Assembly (NCBI RefSeq): GCF_000518545.1
Contig: NZ_JADU01000009.1
Location: forward strand, 81,304 to 145,303
Direction of reading: 5' to 3'
Length of the DNA stretch: 64,000 bases
From: Hallella seregens ATCC 51272
GTDB taxonomy: Bacteria > Bacteroidota > Bacteroidia > Bacteroidales > Bacteroidaceae
The notes under the pieces: generated by a model
The model's input: only the letters and a program-made list of their open reading frames with translations
What the model was told of the DNA's origin: nothing
Databases searched by the model: none
Made by a program: the position numbers and the translations under genes
In this document: positions 1 through 8,467 of the stretch, one piece after another
Numbering within the stretch: position 1 is the stretch's first letter
Layout of the letters: each line of letters begins with the position of its first letter

Positions 1-2
1 AG

Positions 3-893
3 CAGAAAGCGGGCAGCAACACCAACTACAGCGTCACCATCGGCATCGCCGCCGGCCAGCAACTGACCCTCTATGGCAGCAACGCCGAGGAGGGCAAGAC
101 CTCGCTGACCATCCCCGACGGCATGGCCGTCACCTTCTTCGGACTGGCCGGCGACGCCCCCACGCTCAAGCTGCAGAAGGCGCTCAACCTTGAGGGCAGC
201 CACGCTTACGTGCGCTTCCAGCACCTGAACATCACCGACGACGGCGCGGGCTACTTCGTCAACCAGTCGAAAACAGCCACCGTAGACGAGTTCGGCGTGG
301 ACAATTGCGAGGTGAGCGACTTCGCCACGGCCTTCTTCCGGCTCCAGGGAACGAGCGGCATCACCGTGAACACGCTCAGCCTGAACAACAGCATCTTCCA
401 CGACATGTGCAGCGGATACTCCTTCATCCACGTGGACGCGGGCAGCGGCAAGGGCAAGGTGAACCGCATACGCATGGCCAACTGCACGCTCTACAACATT
501 GCCACGAGCGGCAAGATGTTCATCTTCAGCAAGAAAACCAACATGGAATCCATCGCCATAGACCGTCTGACGATGTACAACTGCATAGGCAACGGCAACT
601 TCCTCATCGACTTCGGCGACAAGACTTTCGGCGCAAACAGCATCACCATCAGCAATTCGCTGTTTGCAAAAACGCCCGACGACGTGACCAACAAGAACCT
701 GCGCTGCCTGCATGCACCCGTCGTGACCAACACCTACACCACCTCCGACTTCTTCAAGAAGATAGACGGGGCCACGGCGCTCGACGCTGCAGCCGGCGAC
801 GTGTTTGCCGACCCGGCCGCCGGCAACTTCACCCTGAAGCCCGCATACACCCGCCTCGGCGCGGGCGACAGCAGGTGGGACACGATTGATTAG
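3..893 (+). CDS. Beta-helix surface protein C-terminal part (DUF4957/DUF5123-like), cut by window edge
   Basis: The reading frame is open from the first bases of the window, so the true start lies upstream; the Met at position 123 is internal. The product looks like the C-terminal half of the Bacteroidetes DUF4957/DUF5123 proteins, extracellular lipoproteins with a right-handed beta-helix that usually accompany pectin or other polysaccharide loci. The sequence shows repeated short beta-strand/turn units with stacked Asn (NCEVSDF, LNNSIFHD, MANCTLYN, ISNSLFAK) and the typical closing segment that ends AGDSRW near the C terminus. A strong hairpin terminator follows. The polysaccharide lyase link is family knowledge; no catalytic residues can be assigned. 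It may belong to a glycan-utilisation locus lying to the left. Confidence 0.7.
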   Translation, partial: QKAGSNTNYSVTIGIAAGQQLTLYGSNAEEGKTSLTIPDGMAVTFFGLAGDAPTLKLQKALNLEGSHAYVRFQHLNITDDGAGYFVNQSKTATVDEFGVDNCEVSDFATAFFRLQGTSGITVNTLSLNNSIFHDMCSGYSFIHVDAGSGKGKVNRIRMANCTLYNIATSGKMFIFSKKTNMESIAIDRLTMYNCIGNGNFLIDFGDKTFGANSITISNSLFAKTPDDVTNKNLRCLHAPVVTNTYTTSDFFKKIDGATALDAAAGDVFADPAAGNFTLKPAYTRLGAGDSRWDTID

Positions 894-957
894 CCGGCCG
901 TCCACCCGTCTTTCTCCGTCCGTCCGCCCACCGCAGGGCGGGCGCGGGCACACACAA

Positions 958-987
958 AAGGCCCCACCGCCATGCGGTGGGGCCTTT
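958..987. terminator. Hairpin terminator after the beta-helix gene
   Basis: A perfect 13-bp stem (AAGGCCCCACCGC / GCGGTGGGGCCTT) with a 3-base loop and a short T run on the + strand. It could also stop leftward transcription. Confidence 0.8.
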
Positions 988-995
988 CCGTCAAA

Positions 996-1111
996 TTCTT
1001 CGCGCCGTTGTCGCCATGCGTCTGCGCCGTCATCGCAGGGCGTCCGCGCCGTTTTCGCGATGCGATTGCGCCGTCGCCGCCGCGCGATTACACCGCCATC
1101 GCGGCACCGTC
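996..1111 (+). repeat. Tandem array of 22-bp units (array 1)
   Basis: Five 22-bp steps between the terminator and the end of pyk. In phase, units at 1018, 1040, 1062 and 1084 begin GCG, have CCG at unit positions 10-12 and mostly TCGC at positions 15-18; 996-1017 is a weaker first unit. The period is not a multiple of three, so it is not coding. The same unit, phase and orientation recur near 15520, 29415 and 53039. Confidence 0.75.
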
Positions 1112-1167
1112 TCCAGCCCTGCGCCGCGCCGCCACCAAGGGGCCGGCGCACTGCGGGGCCGCCGCGC

Positions 1168-2613
1168 CTACTTCTTGTCGGGCAGGTGGAACTGGTAATC
1201 GTTGTCGAACACCTTGCCCACGTTGTTGATTTCGAGAAACGTGGTGCCGCCGCCCTCACCGAACGAACCGGAAAGGTAGGCTATCTTGTCGTCGGGTTGG
1301 ATGTAGCCTTTCTGCCTCAACATGCGCAGGGCAGCCGAGAACATGTACTCGGACGAGACGTGGTCTTTCTGGTAAATGGGGATGACGCCGTAGGAAAGGT
1401 TGAGCCATCGCTGCGTCTTCTCCTTGTAGCAGATGGCCAGGATGGGCTTGGGGCCGCGGAAAGCAGCCAGGTCGCGGGCCGTCTCGCCCGTCTCGGAGTC
1501 GGTGATGATGCCGGCCACGCCCAGATGGCGCGACGACTCGATGGCGGCGTGGGCCAGGAACTCCTTCTGCGTGCAGTTGTCGTTCAGGGGCACTTCGTAG
1601 TGCTCGCCGAAGTTCTGCCGGTCTTTCTCGGCCTGCTCTGCAATGGCCGACATGGTCTCGACAGCCTCCACCGGATAGCGTCCCGAGGCGGTCTCGCCGC
1701 TGAGCATCAGGGCGTCGGTGTTGGAATAGATGGCGTTGGCAATGTCGGTCACCTCGGCGCGCGTGGGCCTCGGATTGCCAATCATGGTGTGGAGCATCTG
1801 TGTGGCCACGATGACGGGCTTCTTCTTCTGCACGCACTTGCGGATAATCATGCGCTGGATGCCGGGTATCTGCTTCACGGGCACCTCGATGCCCAGGTCG
1901 CCGCGGGCAATCATGATGCCGTAGCTGGCGTCGATAATCTCGTCGATGTTGTCCACGCCCTCCTGGTTTTCTATCTTGGAGATGACCTTGATGTCGGAGT
2001 GATGCTCGTCGAGAATGTCCTGCACGGCCTTCACGTCGGCGGCCGAACGCACGAAGCTGTGGGCTATGAAGTCGATGTCCTCCTCGATGGCGAGCAGGAT
2101 GTTGCGGCGGTCTTTCTCGGTGAGTGCAGGCAGATTGATGTGCTCGCCGGGCACGTTCACGCTCTTGTGGGCGCCCAGCACGCCGTCGTTGGTGACGCGG
2201 GTGAAGACCGTCGGGCCCACAATGTCGGTCACTTTCATGTCGATGGCGCCGTCGTCGAAGAGGATGTCGTCGCCCACTTTCACGTCGCTGGCAATGTCGG
2301 GGAACGAGAGATTCACGATGTCGTGGCTGCTGTCCATGCCGGGACGACCGAAGATTTTCACCACGTCGCCCGTCTTGTACTCGATGGGTGCCTCCACGCC
2401 GGTGGTGCGCACCTCGGGGCCTTTGGTGTCGATGAGGATGCCGATGTGGGGCGACACGGCCCGCACGTTGCGGATAATGGTGCGGATACCGTCGGGTGTG
2501 GCGTGGGCGGTGTTCATCCGAACCACGTTCATGCCTGCAAAAAACAACTTGCGCAGGAAGTCCACGTCGCAGCGGCGGTCGCTGATGGAGCAAACTATCT
2601 TTGTCTGTTTCAT
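1168..2613 (-). CDS. pyk: Pyruvate kinase
   Basis: Converts phosphoenolpyruvate and ADP to pyruvate and ATP, the last step of glycolysis, in the cytosol. The 481-residue protein has the full family layout: N-terminal TKIVCSI, the NTAHA and DTKGPEVR motifs of the A domain, a B domain around residues 70-160, the catalytic KIENQEG segment, ARGDLG, ATQMLHTMI and SGETASG, then the C-terminal allosteric domain. Length is normal for the family. It is transcribed alone and leftward; a TACCTTTG -7 box lies about 50 bases upstream of the start. Confidence 0.97.
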   Translation of the reverse strand: MKQTKIVCSISDRRCDVDFLRKLFFAGMNVVRMNTAHATPDGIRTIIRNVRAVSPHIGILIDTKGPEVRTTGVEAPIEYKTGDVVKIFGRPGMDSSHDIVNLSFPDIASDVKVGDDILFDDGAIDMKVTDIVGPTVFTRVTNDGVLGAHKSVNVPGEHINLPALTEKDRRNILLAIEEDIDFIAHSFVRSAADVKAVQDILDEHHSDIKVISKIENQEGVDNIDEIIDASYGIMIARGDLGIEVPVKQIPGIQRMIIRKCVQKKKPVIVATQMLHTMIGNPRPTRAEVTDIANAIYSNTDALMLSGETASGRYPVEAVETMSAIAEQAEKDRQNFGEHYEVPLNDNCTQKEFLAHAAIESSRHLGVAGIITDSETGETARDLAAFRGPKPILAICYKEKTQRWLNLSYGVIPIYQKDHVSSEYMFSAALRMLRQKGYIQPDDKIAYLSGSFGEGGGTTFLEINNVGKVFDNDYQFHLPDKK

Positions 2614-2665
2614 AATTCCAAGGGGATTATTTGGGGAGATAACGATTGATGTCTGAATACTCTTG

Positions 2666-2673
2666 CAAAGGTA
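2666..2673 (-). promoter_or_regulatory. -7 box TACCTTTG for pyk
   Basis: Matches the Bacteroidetes -7 consensus TAnnTTTG on the minus strand, 52 bases upstream of the pyk start codon. No clear TTTG -33 box. Confidence 0.6.
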
Positions 2674-2779
2674 CTTAAAATTTCGCAGAACGGCCTTTAC
2701 GGCGCAAAATAAAATCGGGCACGCAAAGGTTTACGTACAATTAATGTGCGGCGGCGTGCCGACCTGCGGTTTATTTGCT

Positions 2780-2787
2780 TAACTTTG
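2780..2787 (+). promoter_or_regulatory. -7 box TAACTTTG for uxaB
   Basis: TAnnTTTG match 65 bases upstream of the chosen uxaB start at 2853. The upstream Met at 2775 overlaps this box, which argues against that start. Confidence 0.6.
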
Positions 2788-2852
2788 CAGCGACTTTGAA
2801 AGCGCAGCATCGACAATTCCATTCAGAAACAACATCATATTCAAGACAAATC

Positions 2853-4334
2853 ATGAAAGCATTGCAAGCACTCAACAAGCGCACGGCACCGAAAAGCGCC
2901 ATGCCCGAGCGTATCATTCAGTTTGGCGAGGGCAACTTCCTGCGCGCCTTCGTAGACTGGATTGTCTACAACATGGACCAGAAGACCGACTTCAACGCGT
3001 CGGTGGTGGTGGTGCAGCCCATCGAACGGGGCATGGCCGACTGGCTCAACGGCCAGGACTGCCTGTACCATGTGAACCTGCAGGGCAAGGAGAACGGCCG
3101 GCCCGTGGACACGCTCACCCGCATCGACGTCATCAGTCGGGCCCTCAATCCCTACACGCAGAACCAGGCCTTCATGGCCCTGGCCGAGCAGCCCGAGATG
3201 CGGTTTATCATTTCCAACACCACCGAGGCCGGCATTGCCTTCGACGAGAGCTGCAAGTTCAGCGACGCTCCGGCCGCCAGCTATCCCGGCAAACTGGTGC
3301 AGCTGCTGTTCCACCGCTACAAATTCTTCGGCGGAGACCCCGCCAAAGGCATGATTCTGATGCCCTGCGAGCTCATCTTCCTCAACGGCCACCACCTCAA
3401 GGAGTGCATCTATCAGTACATCGAACTCTGGAAAAACGACCTGGGCGACGACTACGAGGGCTTCAAAACGTGGTTCACCCGCCACTGCTACGTGTGCGCC
3501 ACGCTCGTGGACCGCATCGTGCCGGGCTTCCCGCGCGACACCATTCACGACATCCAGCAGAAGATTTGCTACCGCGACAACCTCGTGGTCAAGGCCGAGA
3601 GCTTCCACCTTTGGGTCATCGAGAAGGCCGAGAACATGACCGTGGAACAGCTCAAGGCCGAGTTCCCTGCCGAAAAAGCCGGGTTGCATGTGCTCATCAC
3701 CGACAACGAAAAGCCCTACCATGCCCGCAAGGTGACCCTGCTCAACGGCCCTCATACCGTGCTCTCGCCGGTGACATTCCTTAGCGGAGTGGACATCGTG
3801 CGCGACGCATGCGAGCACCCCGTACTGGGCAAGTACATCCACAAAGTGCAGTTCGACGAGCTCATGCAGACGCTCGACCTGCCCATGGAAGAGCTCAGAC
3901 AGTTTGCCGCCGACGTGCTCGAACGCTTCGAGAACCCGTTTGTGGACCATCAGGTGACGAGCATCATGCTCAACAGCTTCCCCAAATACGAAACGCGCGA
4001 CCTGCCCGGCGTGAAGATTTACCTGGAGCGCAAGGGCGAGCTGCCCAAGGGGCTGGTGTTCGGACTGGCCGCCATCATCACCTATTATAAAGGTGGACAG
4101 CGCGCCGACGGCACAGCCATCGTGCCCAACGACGACCCGAAAATCATGGCCCGGCTGGCCGAACTCTGGGCCACGGGCGACACGCGGCAGGTGGCCGAGG
4201 GCGTATTGGCCTTCGACTACGTGTGGAAAGAGAACCTCAACCAGACTGTTCCCGGCCTCGCCGCACTGGTCAAGGAGTACCTCGACCTCATTCAGGCCAA
4301 GGGAATGCTCGAGGCCGTGAAGACCATTCTGTAG
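2853..4334 (+). CDS. uxaB: Tagaturonate reductase (altronate oxidoreductase)
   Basis: Predicted to reduce D-tagaturonate to D-altronate with NADH in galacturonate catabolism, which fits a plant-glycan-using gut organism. The 493-residue protein belongs to the mannitol dehydrogenase-like family: an N-terminal Rossmann-type start (PERIIQFGEGNFLRAF), then TTEAGIAFD, FLNGHHLKE, DRIVPGFPRD and the later LLNGPHTVLSP segment. E. coli UxaB is 483 residues. The frame is open further upstream to 2775, but MKALQALNKR at 2853 starts the conserved region and follows a promoter box. It is monocistronic and closed by a 19-bp perfect hairpin. Confidence 0.9.
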   Translation: MKALQALNKRTAPKSAMPERIIQFGEGNFLRAFVDWIVYNMDQKTDFNASVVVVQPIERGMADWLNGQDCLYHVNLQGKENGRPVDTLTRIDVISRALNPYTQNQAFMALAEQPEMRFIISNTTEAGIAFDESCKFSDAPAASYPGKLVQLLFHRYKFFGGDPAKGMILMPCELIFLNGHHLKECIYQYIELWKNDLGDDYEGFKTWFTRHCYVCATLVDRIVPGFPRDTIHDIQQKICYRDNLVVKAESFHLWVIEKAENMTVEQLKAEFPAEKAGLHVLITDNEKPYHARKVTLLNGPHTVLSPVTFLSGVDIVRDACEHPVLGKYIHKVQFDELMQTLDLPMEELRQFAADVLERFENPFVDHQVTSIMLNSFPKYETRDLPGVKIYLERKGELPKGLVFGLAAIITYYKGGQRADGTAIVPNDDPKIMARLAELWATGDTRQVAEGVLAFDYVWKENLNQTVPGLAALVKEYLDLIQAKGMLEAVKTIL

Positions 4335-4365
4335 GAAACGGATAACACAAAACCCACCCATCAAA

Positions 4366-4411
4366 AACCATCATCCCGTCCGGACGCAACGATCCGGACG
4401 GGATGATGGTT
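4366..4411. terminator. Hairpin after uxaB
   Basis: A perfect 19-bp inverted repeat (arms 4366-4384 and 4393-4411) with an 8-base loop. There is only a weak T run, but both converging genes end nearby. Confidence 0.75.
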
Positions 4412-4481
4412 GAAACGGGGCCTTGTTGTGGCACCCCTTATGGTTTTTGCCCGCAGGAACACGCCCCGCGCGGGCCGCCAA

Positions 4482-4937
4482 TCAACGTATGCGGTCCATC
4501 GACCGCACCAGCTTCTCGTCGGCTTTCACCCCGGCACGCGCCAGCACCAGCAGCACCACGGCCACCAAGGGCAGGCAGAAAGCAAAGTGAACGCGCAGCG
4601 ACGTGGAGGCCGAATCCACCGACCCCAGGAACCAGTAGCCGGCAAAGGCGGCATACCAGGCCAGGCAGAGCACGATGTTGGCCGTGCACAACGCCATCTG
4701 AACAGGGCGCCGACGATAGAGGAAAATGCTGATAAGCGTCAGCGAGCCCACCACCACCAGGTCGACAAAAGGCAGCGGATGGGGGTCGAAGCCCCTGCCC
4801 GAATACAGCCCCAGGCTATACCAACGCACGCCCTCGCCCATGGCTTTGGGCTCCAGCGTGGCCACCGGCAGACACAGGCAAACGATGACGCATGCCAGGG
4901 CCAGCAGCAGAAAGAGGGTCTGTTTGCGCTGAATCAT
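4482..4937 (-). CDS. DUF4293 family four-helix membrane protein
   Basis: A 151-residue inner-membrane protein with about four hydrophobic helices: residues 7-27, 57-75, 80-100 and 115-135. It begins MIQRKQTLFLLLAL, the usual opening of the Bacteroidetes DUF4293 family, whose function is unknown. Its start codon overlaps the rpoZ stop by one base (TGATG), so the two are translationally coupled as the last genes of the bamD-rpoZ-DUF4293 operon. Confidence 0.85.
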   Translation of the reverse strand: MIQRKQTLFLLLALACVIVCLCLPVATLEPKAMGEGVRWYSLGLYSGRGFDPHPLPFVDLVVVGSLTLISIFLYRRRPVQMALCTANIVLCLAWYAAFAGYWFLGSVDSASTSLRVHFAFCLPLVAVVLLVLARAGVKADEKLVRSMDRIR

Positions 4938-5275
4938 CAGGCCTGCTCCGTCTGGTTATCCTGCGAGGGGTCGCGCCAATACACGTTGCCCTCGATAAAT
5001 TCCTGCGTGGCCAGCAGCGTGGCCTTGGGCAGTTTCTCGTAGTAACGGCTGATTTCTATCTGCTCACGGTTCTCGAACACCTCTTCGAGCGAGTCGTTGT
5101 AGGAGGCGAACTCGGCCAGTTTCTTGTTCAGATCCTGCTTGATCTCTGTAGAAATCTGGTTGGCGCGCTTGCCAATGATGGCCACACTCTCGTAAATGTT
5201 GTTCGTCTCGTCACAGAGATCCATGATGTTTCGGGTGACGGTGTTGACCGGAGCTTTTGACTTTTTGTAATCCAT
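4937..5275 (-). CDS. rpoZ: RNA polymerase subunit omega (Bacteroidetes type)
   Basis: A 112-residue omega (RpoZ/Rpb6-like) subunit that helps assemble RNA polymerase. It begins MDYKKSKAPVNTVTRNI and contains the SVAIIGKRANQIS helix that corresponds to the omega/Rpb6 core. The acidic C terminus (DPSQDNQTEQA) is typical of the Bacteroidales form. It lies between bamD and DUF4293, a gene order common in this order. Confidence 0.9.
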   Translation of the reverse strand: MDYKKSKAPVNTVTRNIMDLCDETNNIYESVAIIGKRANQISTEIKQDLNKKLAEFASYNDSLEEVFENREQIEISRYYEKLPKATLLATQEFIEGNVYWRDPSQDNQTEQA

Positions 5276-5345
5276 GTCTATTGTTGGGTTTTAAATTTTG
5301 GCGTTGCCGGCAGGCCGTAGAGGCGGCCTCGGGAAAGGCAGGAGC

Positions 5346-6179
5346 CTATTCCTGCACCGTGGAAGTGACCTTCTTGCACTTCTCGATGTACTCTTCGGCG
5401 TGCTTTCTTTCCTTGGAATCAGGATATTCGTTGATGAAACCGTAGCACTCGTCCTCGGCATCCTGGAAGCGTTCCAGCTTTCGGGCCTCGATGCTTTGCT
5501 GGGCCAACTCGTACTTGCTCTTCATGATGAGCACGGCAAAGTCCTCGCGCTTGGAGGTGTAGGGATAGTCTTTCAGGGCGTTCTGGGCCGTCACGATGCA
5601 GGCTTCATAGTTGTTTCCGCCGCTGAAACAGTTGCCGAAGTAGGACCCGAGGTCGTAGTAGAGCCGGGCAGAGAGCAGTTCTTTCTCCACCAACTTGTCC
5701 TGCAGGGCGAAGAGTCGCTGCTGCGCCAGCTCCTTCATACGGGCGTCCGGATAGATGTCCAGATACTCCTGAAAGGCCGAGATGGCCCTCACCGTCTCAC
5801 TTTGGTCGAGCCGGGGCTCGGGCGTGCTCATGTAGAGGCTCTGCCCCACGTAGTAGGAGGCCTGCTCGGCATAGACGCCACGCGGATAGGTCTTCACGTA
5901 ACGCTTGAAAGCCTCGGCCGCCGTCTCGTAGTCGCGACTGCAATATTCGGCCATGGCCAGCATGTAGAGGCTCTCCTCTGCATCGGGCGTTCCTTTCTCC
6001 TGAACGATGAGTTCCTGAAGCAAAGTGGTGGCGCGGGTGTACTTGCCCTGGGCAAAACACTCCTTGGCATACTCGTATTTGTAACGCCAGTCCTGGGATT
6101 TGTACACCTGGTTGAACTCCTTGGCACAACTGGTGCAAAGGAGAAGGGCGGATAAAGCAACGGTTACGGTTTTCTTCAT
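5346..6179 (-). CDS. bamD: Outer membrane protein assembly factor BamD (lipoprotein)
   Basis: BamD is the periplasm-facing lipoprotein of the BAM complex that folds beta-barrels into the outer membrane. The 277-residue product has a signal peptide with lipobox ending at Cys18 (ALLLCTSC), followed by tetratricopeptide-type helices rich in Tyr and Ala (YEYAKECFAQGKYTRA, DAEESLYMLAMAEY, EYLDIYPD, YPDSKERKHAEEYIEKC). The frame is open upstream to 6488, but MKKTVTVALSALLLC at 6179 supplies the signal peptide and lies 18 bases after a -7 box. It is first gene of a leftward operon and divergent from uvrB. Confidence 0.92.
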   Translation of the reverse strand: MKKTVTVALSALLLCTSCAKEFNQVYKSQDWRYKYEYAKECFAQGKYTRATTLLQELIVQEKGTPDAEESLYMLAMAEYCSRDYETAAEAFKRYVKTYPRGVYAEQASYYVGQSLYMSTPEPRLDQSETVRAISAFQEYLDIYPDARMKELAQQRLFALQDKLVEKELLSARLYYDLGSYFGNCFSGGNNYEACIVTAQNALKDYPYTSKREDFAVLIMKSKYELAQQSIEARKLERFQDAEDECYGFINEYPDSKERKHAEEYIEKCKKVTSTVQE

Positions 6180-6197
6180 ATCCTGTCTTTTGACGTG

Positions 6198-6205
6198 CAA
6201 AATTA
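6198..6205 (-). promoter_or_regulatory. -7 box TAATTTTG for the bamD operon
   Basis: Minus-strand TAnnTTTG match 18 bases upstream of the bamD start. It fixes the start at 6179, because longer versions would cross the promoter. Confidence 0.7.
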
Positions 6206-6279
6206 CGCATATTTCTTCGATTTGCAAAGGTGGCATCGTTATTTTTAGTGAAAAAAGGGACGCGAAAACAGTTTTTTCG

Positions 6280-6287
6280 TAATTTTG
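6280..6287 (+). promoter_or_regulatory. -7 box TAATTTTG for uvrB
   Basis: TAnnTTTG match that ends only 7 bases before the uvrB ATG, so the mRNA should have almost no leader. It is divergent from the bamD promoter 75 bases away. Confidence 0.7.
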
Positions 6288-6294
6288 CATTCCC

Positions 6295-8328
6295 ATGGAT
6301 TTCAAGCTGACTTCTAAATACAAGCCCACCGGCGACCAGCCCCAGGCCATCGCCCAACTGGCCGAAGGCGTGCGCCGCGGCGACCCGGCGCAGGTGCTGC
6401 TCGGCGTGACGGGCTCGGGCAAGACGTTCACCGTGGCCAACGTAATAGCCCAGGCGGGCATGCCCACACTGGTGCTGAGCCACAACAAAACGCTCGCCGC
6501 CCAGCTCTACGAGGAGATGAAAGGCTTCTTTCCCGACAATGCGGTGGACTATTATGTGTCTTATTACGACTATTATCAGCCGGAGGCCTACCTGCCCACC
6601 ACCGATACCTACATAGAAAAAGACCTTGCCATCAACGAGGAAATCGACAAACTGCGGCTCGCCGCCGTGAGCGACCTGCTGTCGGGACGCAGGGATGTGA
6701 TCGTGGTCTCGTCGGTATCGTGCATCTATGGCATGGGCGGGCCGGTGGCCATGCAGGAGAGTATCATCCCCATCAGGCGCGGACAGCGGCTCGACCGCAA
6801 CGATTTCCTGCGACGGCTGGTTAATGCTTTGTACGTGCGCAACGACATAGAGCTGCAGCGCGGCAACTTCTCGGTGAAGGGAGATACGGTCAATATCGCC
6901 ATGGCCTACAGCGACTACGTGCTGCGGGTGACGTGGTGGGACGACGAGATAGACAGCATCGAGGAGGTGGATGCCCTCTCGATGCACACGCTGCAACGCT
7001 TTGACGAGTATCAGATTTACCCCGCCAACCTCTTCGTCACCAGCAAGGAACAGACCGAAAGTGCCATCCGCCACATCCAGGACGACCTGGTGACGCAGGT
7101 CGATCACTTCGTCGAGTTGGGCGATAACATCAGGGCACAGCGCATCAAGGAGCGCGTGGAGTACGACATGGAGATGATAAAGGAGCTGGGACACTGCTCG
7201 GGCATCGAGAACTACTCGCGCTATTTCGACGGCCGCGAGCCCGGCCAACGGCCCTATTGTCTGCTCGACTTCTTCCCGAAAGACTATCTCATGGTCATCG
7301 ACGAGAGCCACGTGAGCGTGCCGCAAATCGGTGCCATGTACGGCGGCGACCGGGCACGCAAGCAGAATCTCGTGGAGTATGGCTTCCGGCTACCCGCCGC
7401 TTTTGACAACAGGCCGCTGCGCTTCGAGGAGTTCCACGACCTGCTTCACCAGGTGATCTACGTCTCGGCCACGCCGGCCAACTACGAATTGCAGGAGTCT
7501 GAGGGCGTGGTGGTGGAACAACTCATCCGTCCTACAGGGCTGCTCGACCCGGAGATCGAGATACGTCCGTCCGAAAATCAGATAGACGATTTGCTCGACG
7601 AGATCGTGACACGAAGCCGTAAAGGCGAGCGTGTGCTCGTCACCACGCTCACCAAGCGCATGGCCGAGGAGCTCACGGAATACCTGCTCAACCACGACGT
7701 GAGGGCCAACTACATCCACAGCGACATCGCCACGCTGGACCGTGTAAAGATTATGAACGACCTGCGCGCCGGTCTCTACGACGTGCTCGTGGGCGTGAAC
7801 CTGCTGCGCGAGGGCCTCGATCTGCCCGAGGTGTCGCTCGTAGCCATCCTCGATGCCGACAAGGAGGGGTTCCTGCGCAGCCACCGCAGTCTGACGCAGA
7901 CGGCCGGACGGGCCGCCCGCAACGTGAACGGCAAGGTCATTATGTACGCCGACACCGTCACCGAGAGCATGCAGCGCACCATTGATGAGACGGCCCGACG
8001 GCGCAGCATCCAGCTGAAATACAACGAAGAGCACGGCATCACGCCCCGCCAGATCGTGAAGGACATCAAGGGAATGCTGCCCACCAGCCAGGGCGCGGAC
8101 TACGAACGGCCCGAACGCCGACAGGCCCAGCAGGTGTATCTGGAGCCCGACAGCGCCGCCTTTGCCGCCGACCCGATTGTGAAACGCATGACGCGGCCCG
8201 AACTGGAAAAGAGCATTGCCGACACGAAGGCCCTCATGGAGCAGGCCGCCCGCGACCTCGACTTCATCCAGGCCGCCCAGTACCGCGACGAGATTCTGCG
8301 CTTGCAGGCCCAGCTGGAACTCAAGTAA
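6295..8328 (+). CDS. uvrB: Excinuclease ABC subunit B
   Basis: DNA-damage-verifying helicase-like subunit of nucleotide excision repair, loaded by UvrA and recruiting UvrC. The 677-residue protein is full length: Walker A GVTGSGKT at residues 37-44, the Tyr-rich beta-hairpin (YYDYYQPEAYLPTTDTYIEKD region) that inserts between DNA strands, the MVIDESHVSVPQ Walker B segment, helicase motifs YVSATPANYE and TAGRAARN, and a C-terminal UVR motif (KSIADTKALMEQAARDLDF) that binds UvrC. It is transcribed alone from a promoter next to the start codon. Confidence 0.98.
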   Translation: MDFKLTSKYKPTGDQPQAIAQLAEGVRRGDPAQVLLGVTGSGKTFTVANVIAQAGMPTLVLSHNKTLAAQLYEEMKGFFPDNAVDYYVSYYDYYQPEAYLPTTDTYIEKDLAINEEIDKLRLAAVSDLLSGRRDVIVVSSVSCIYGMGGPVAMQESIIPIRRGQRLDRNDFLRRLVNALYVRNDIELQRGNFSVKGDTVNIAMAYSDYVLRVTWWDDEIDSIEEVDALSMHTLQRFDEYQIYPANLFVTSKEQTESAIRHIQDDLVTQVDHFVELGDNIRAQRIKERVEYDMEMIKELGHCSGIENYSRYFDGREPGQRPYCLLDFFPKDYLMVIDESHVSVPQIGAMYGGDRARKQNLVEYGFRLPAAFDNRPLRFEEFHDLLHQVIYVSATPANYELQESEGVVVEQLIRPTGLLDPEIEIRPSENQIDDLLDEIVTRSRKGERVLVTTLTKRMAEELTEYLLNHDVRANYIHSDIATLDRVKIMNDLRAGLYDVLVGVNLLREGLDLPEVSLVAILDADKEGFLRSHRSLTQTAGRAARNVNGKVIMYADTVTESMQRTIDETARRRSIQLKYNEEHGITPRQIVKDIKGMLPTSQGADYERPERRQAQQVYLEPDSAAFAADPIVKRMTRPELEKSIADTKALMEQAARDLDFIQAAQYRDEILRLQAQLELK

Positions 8329-8432
8329 CCCGCGCCCTTAACGGCCGAACCCACGACCGACAAGCCGCAGCGGCACAGCCAATAACAAAAGTTAAAATGC
8401 GGGCCAACCGTCGTTTATACCACGGAAATTCG

Positions 8433-8440
8433 TAATTTTG
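8433..8440 (+). promoter_or_regulatory. -7 box TAATTTTG for the DUF4468/porin operon
   Basis: TAnnTTTG match 27 bases upstream of the ATG at 8468. The alternative Met at 8438 overlaps the box and is rejected as a start. Confidence 0.7.
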
Positions 8441-8467
8441 CTAACCGTTAAACCAGAAATACAGGCA

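Noticed and set aside
996..1111. CRISPR array for the 22-bp repeats
   Set aside because: Units are contiguous with no spacers between them, all four arrays are very short, and no cas gene is in the window.
886..2649. Long + strand frame of 587 residues opposite pyk
   Set aside because: It is the antisense shadow of pyruvate kinase in GC-rich DNA; low-complexity His/Val-rich product with no domain.
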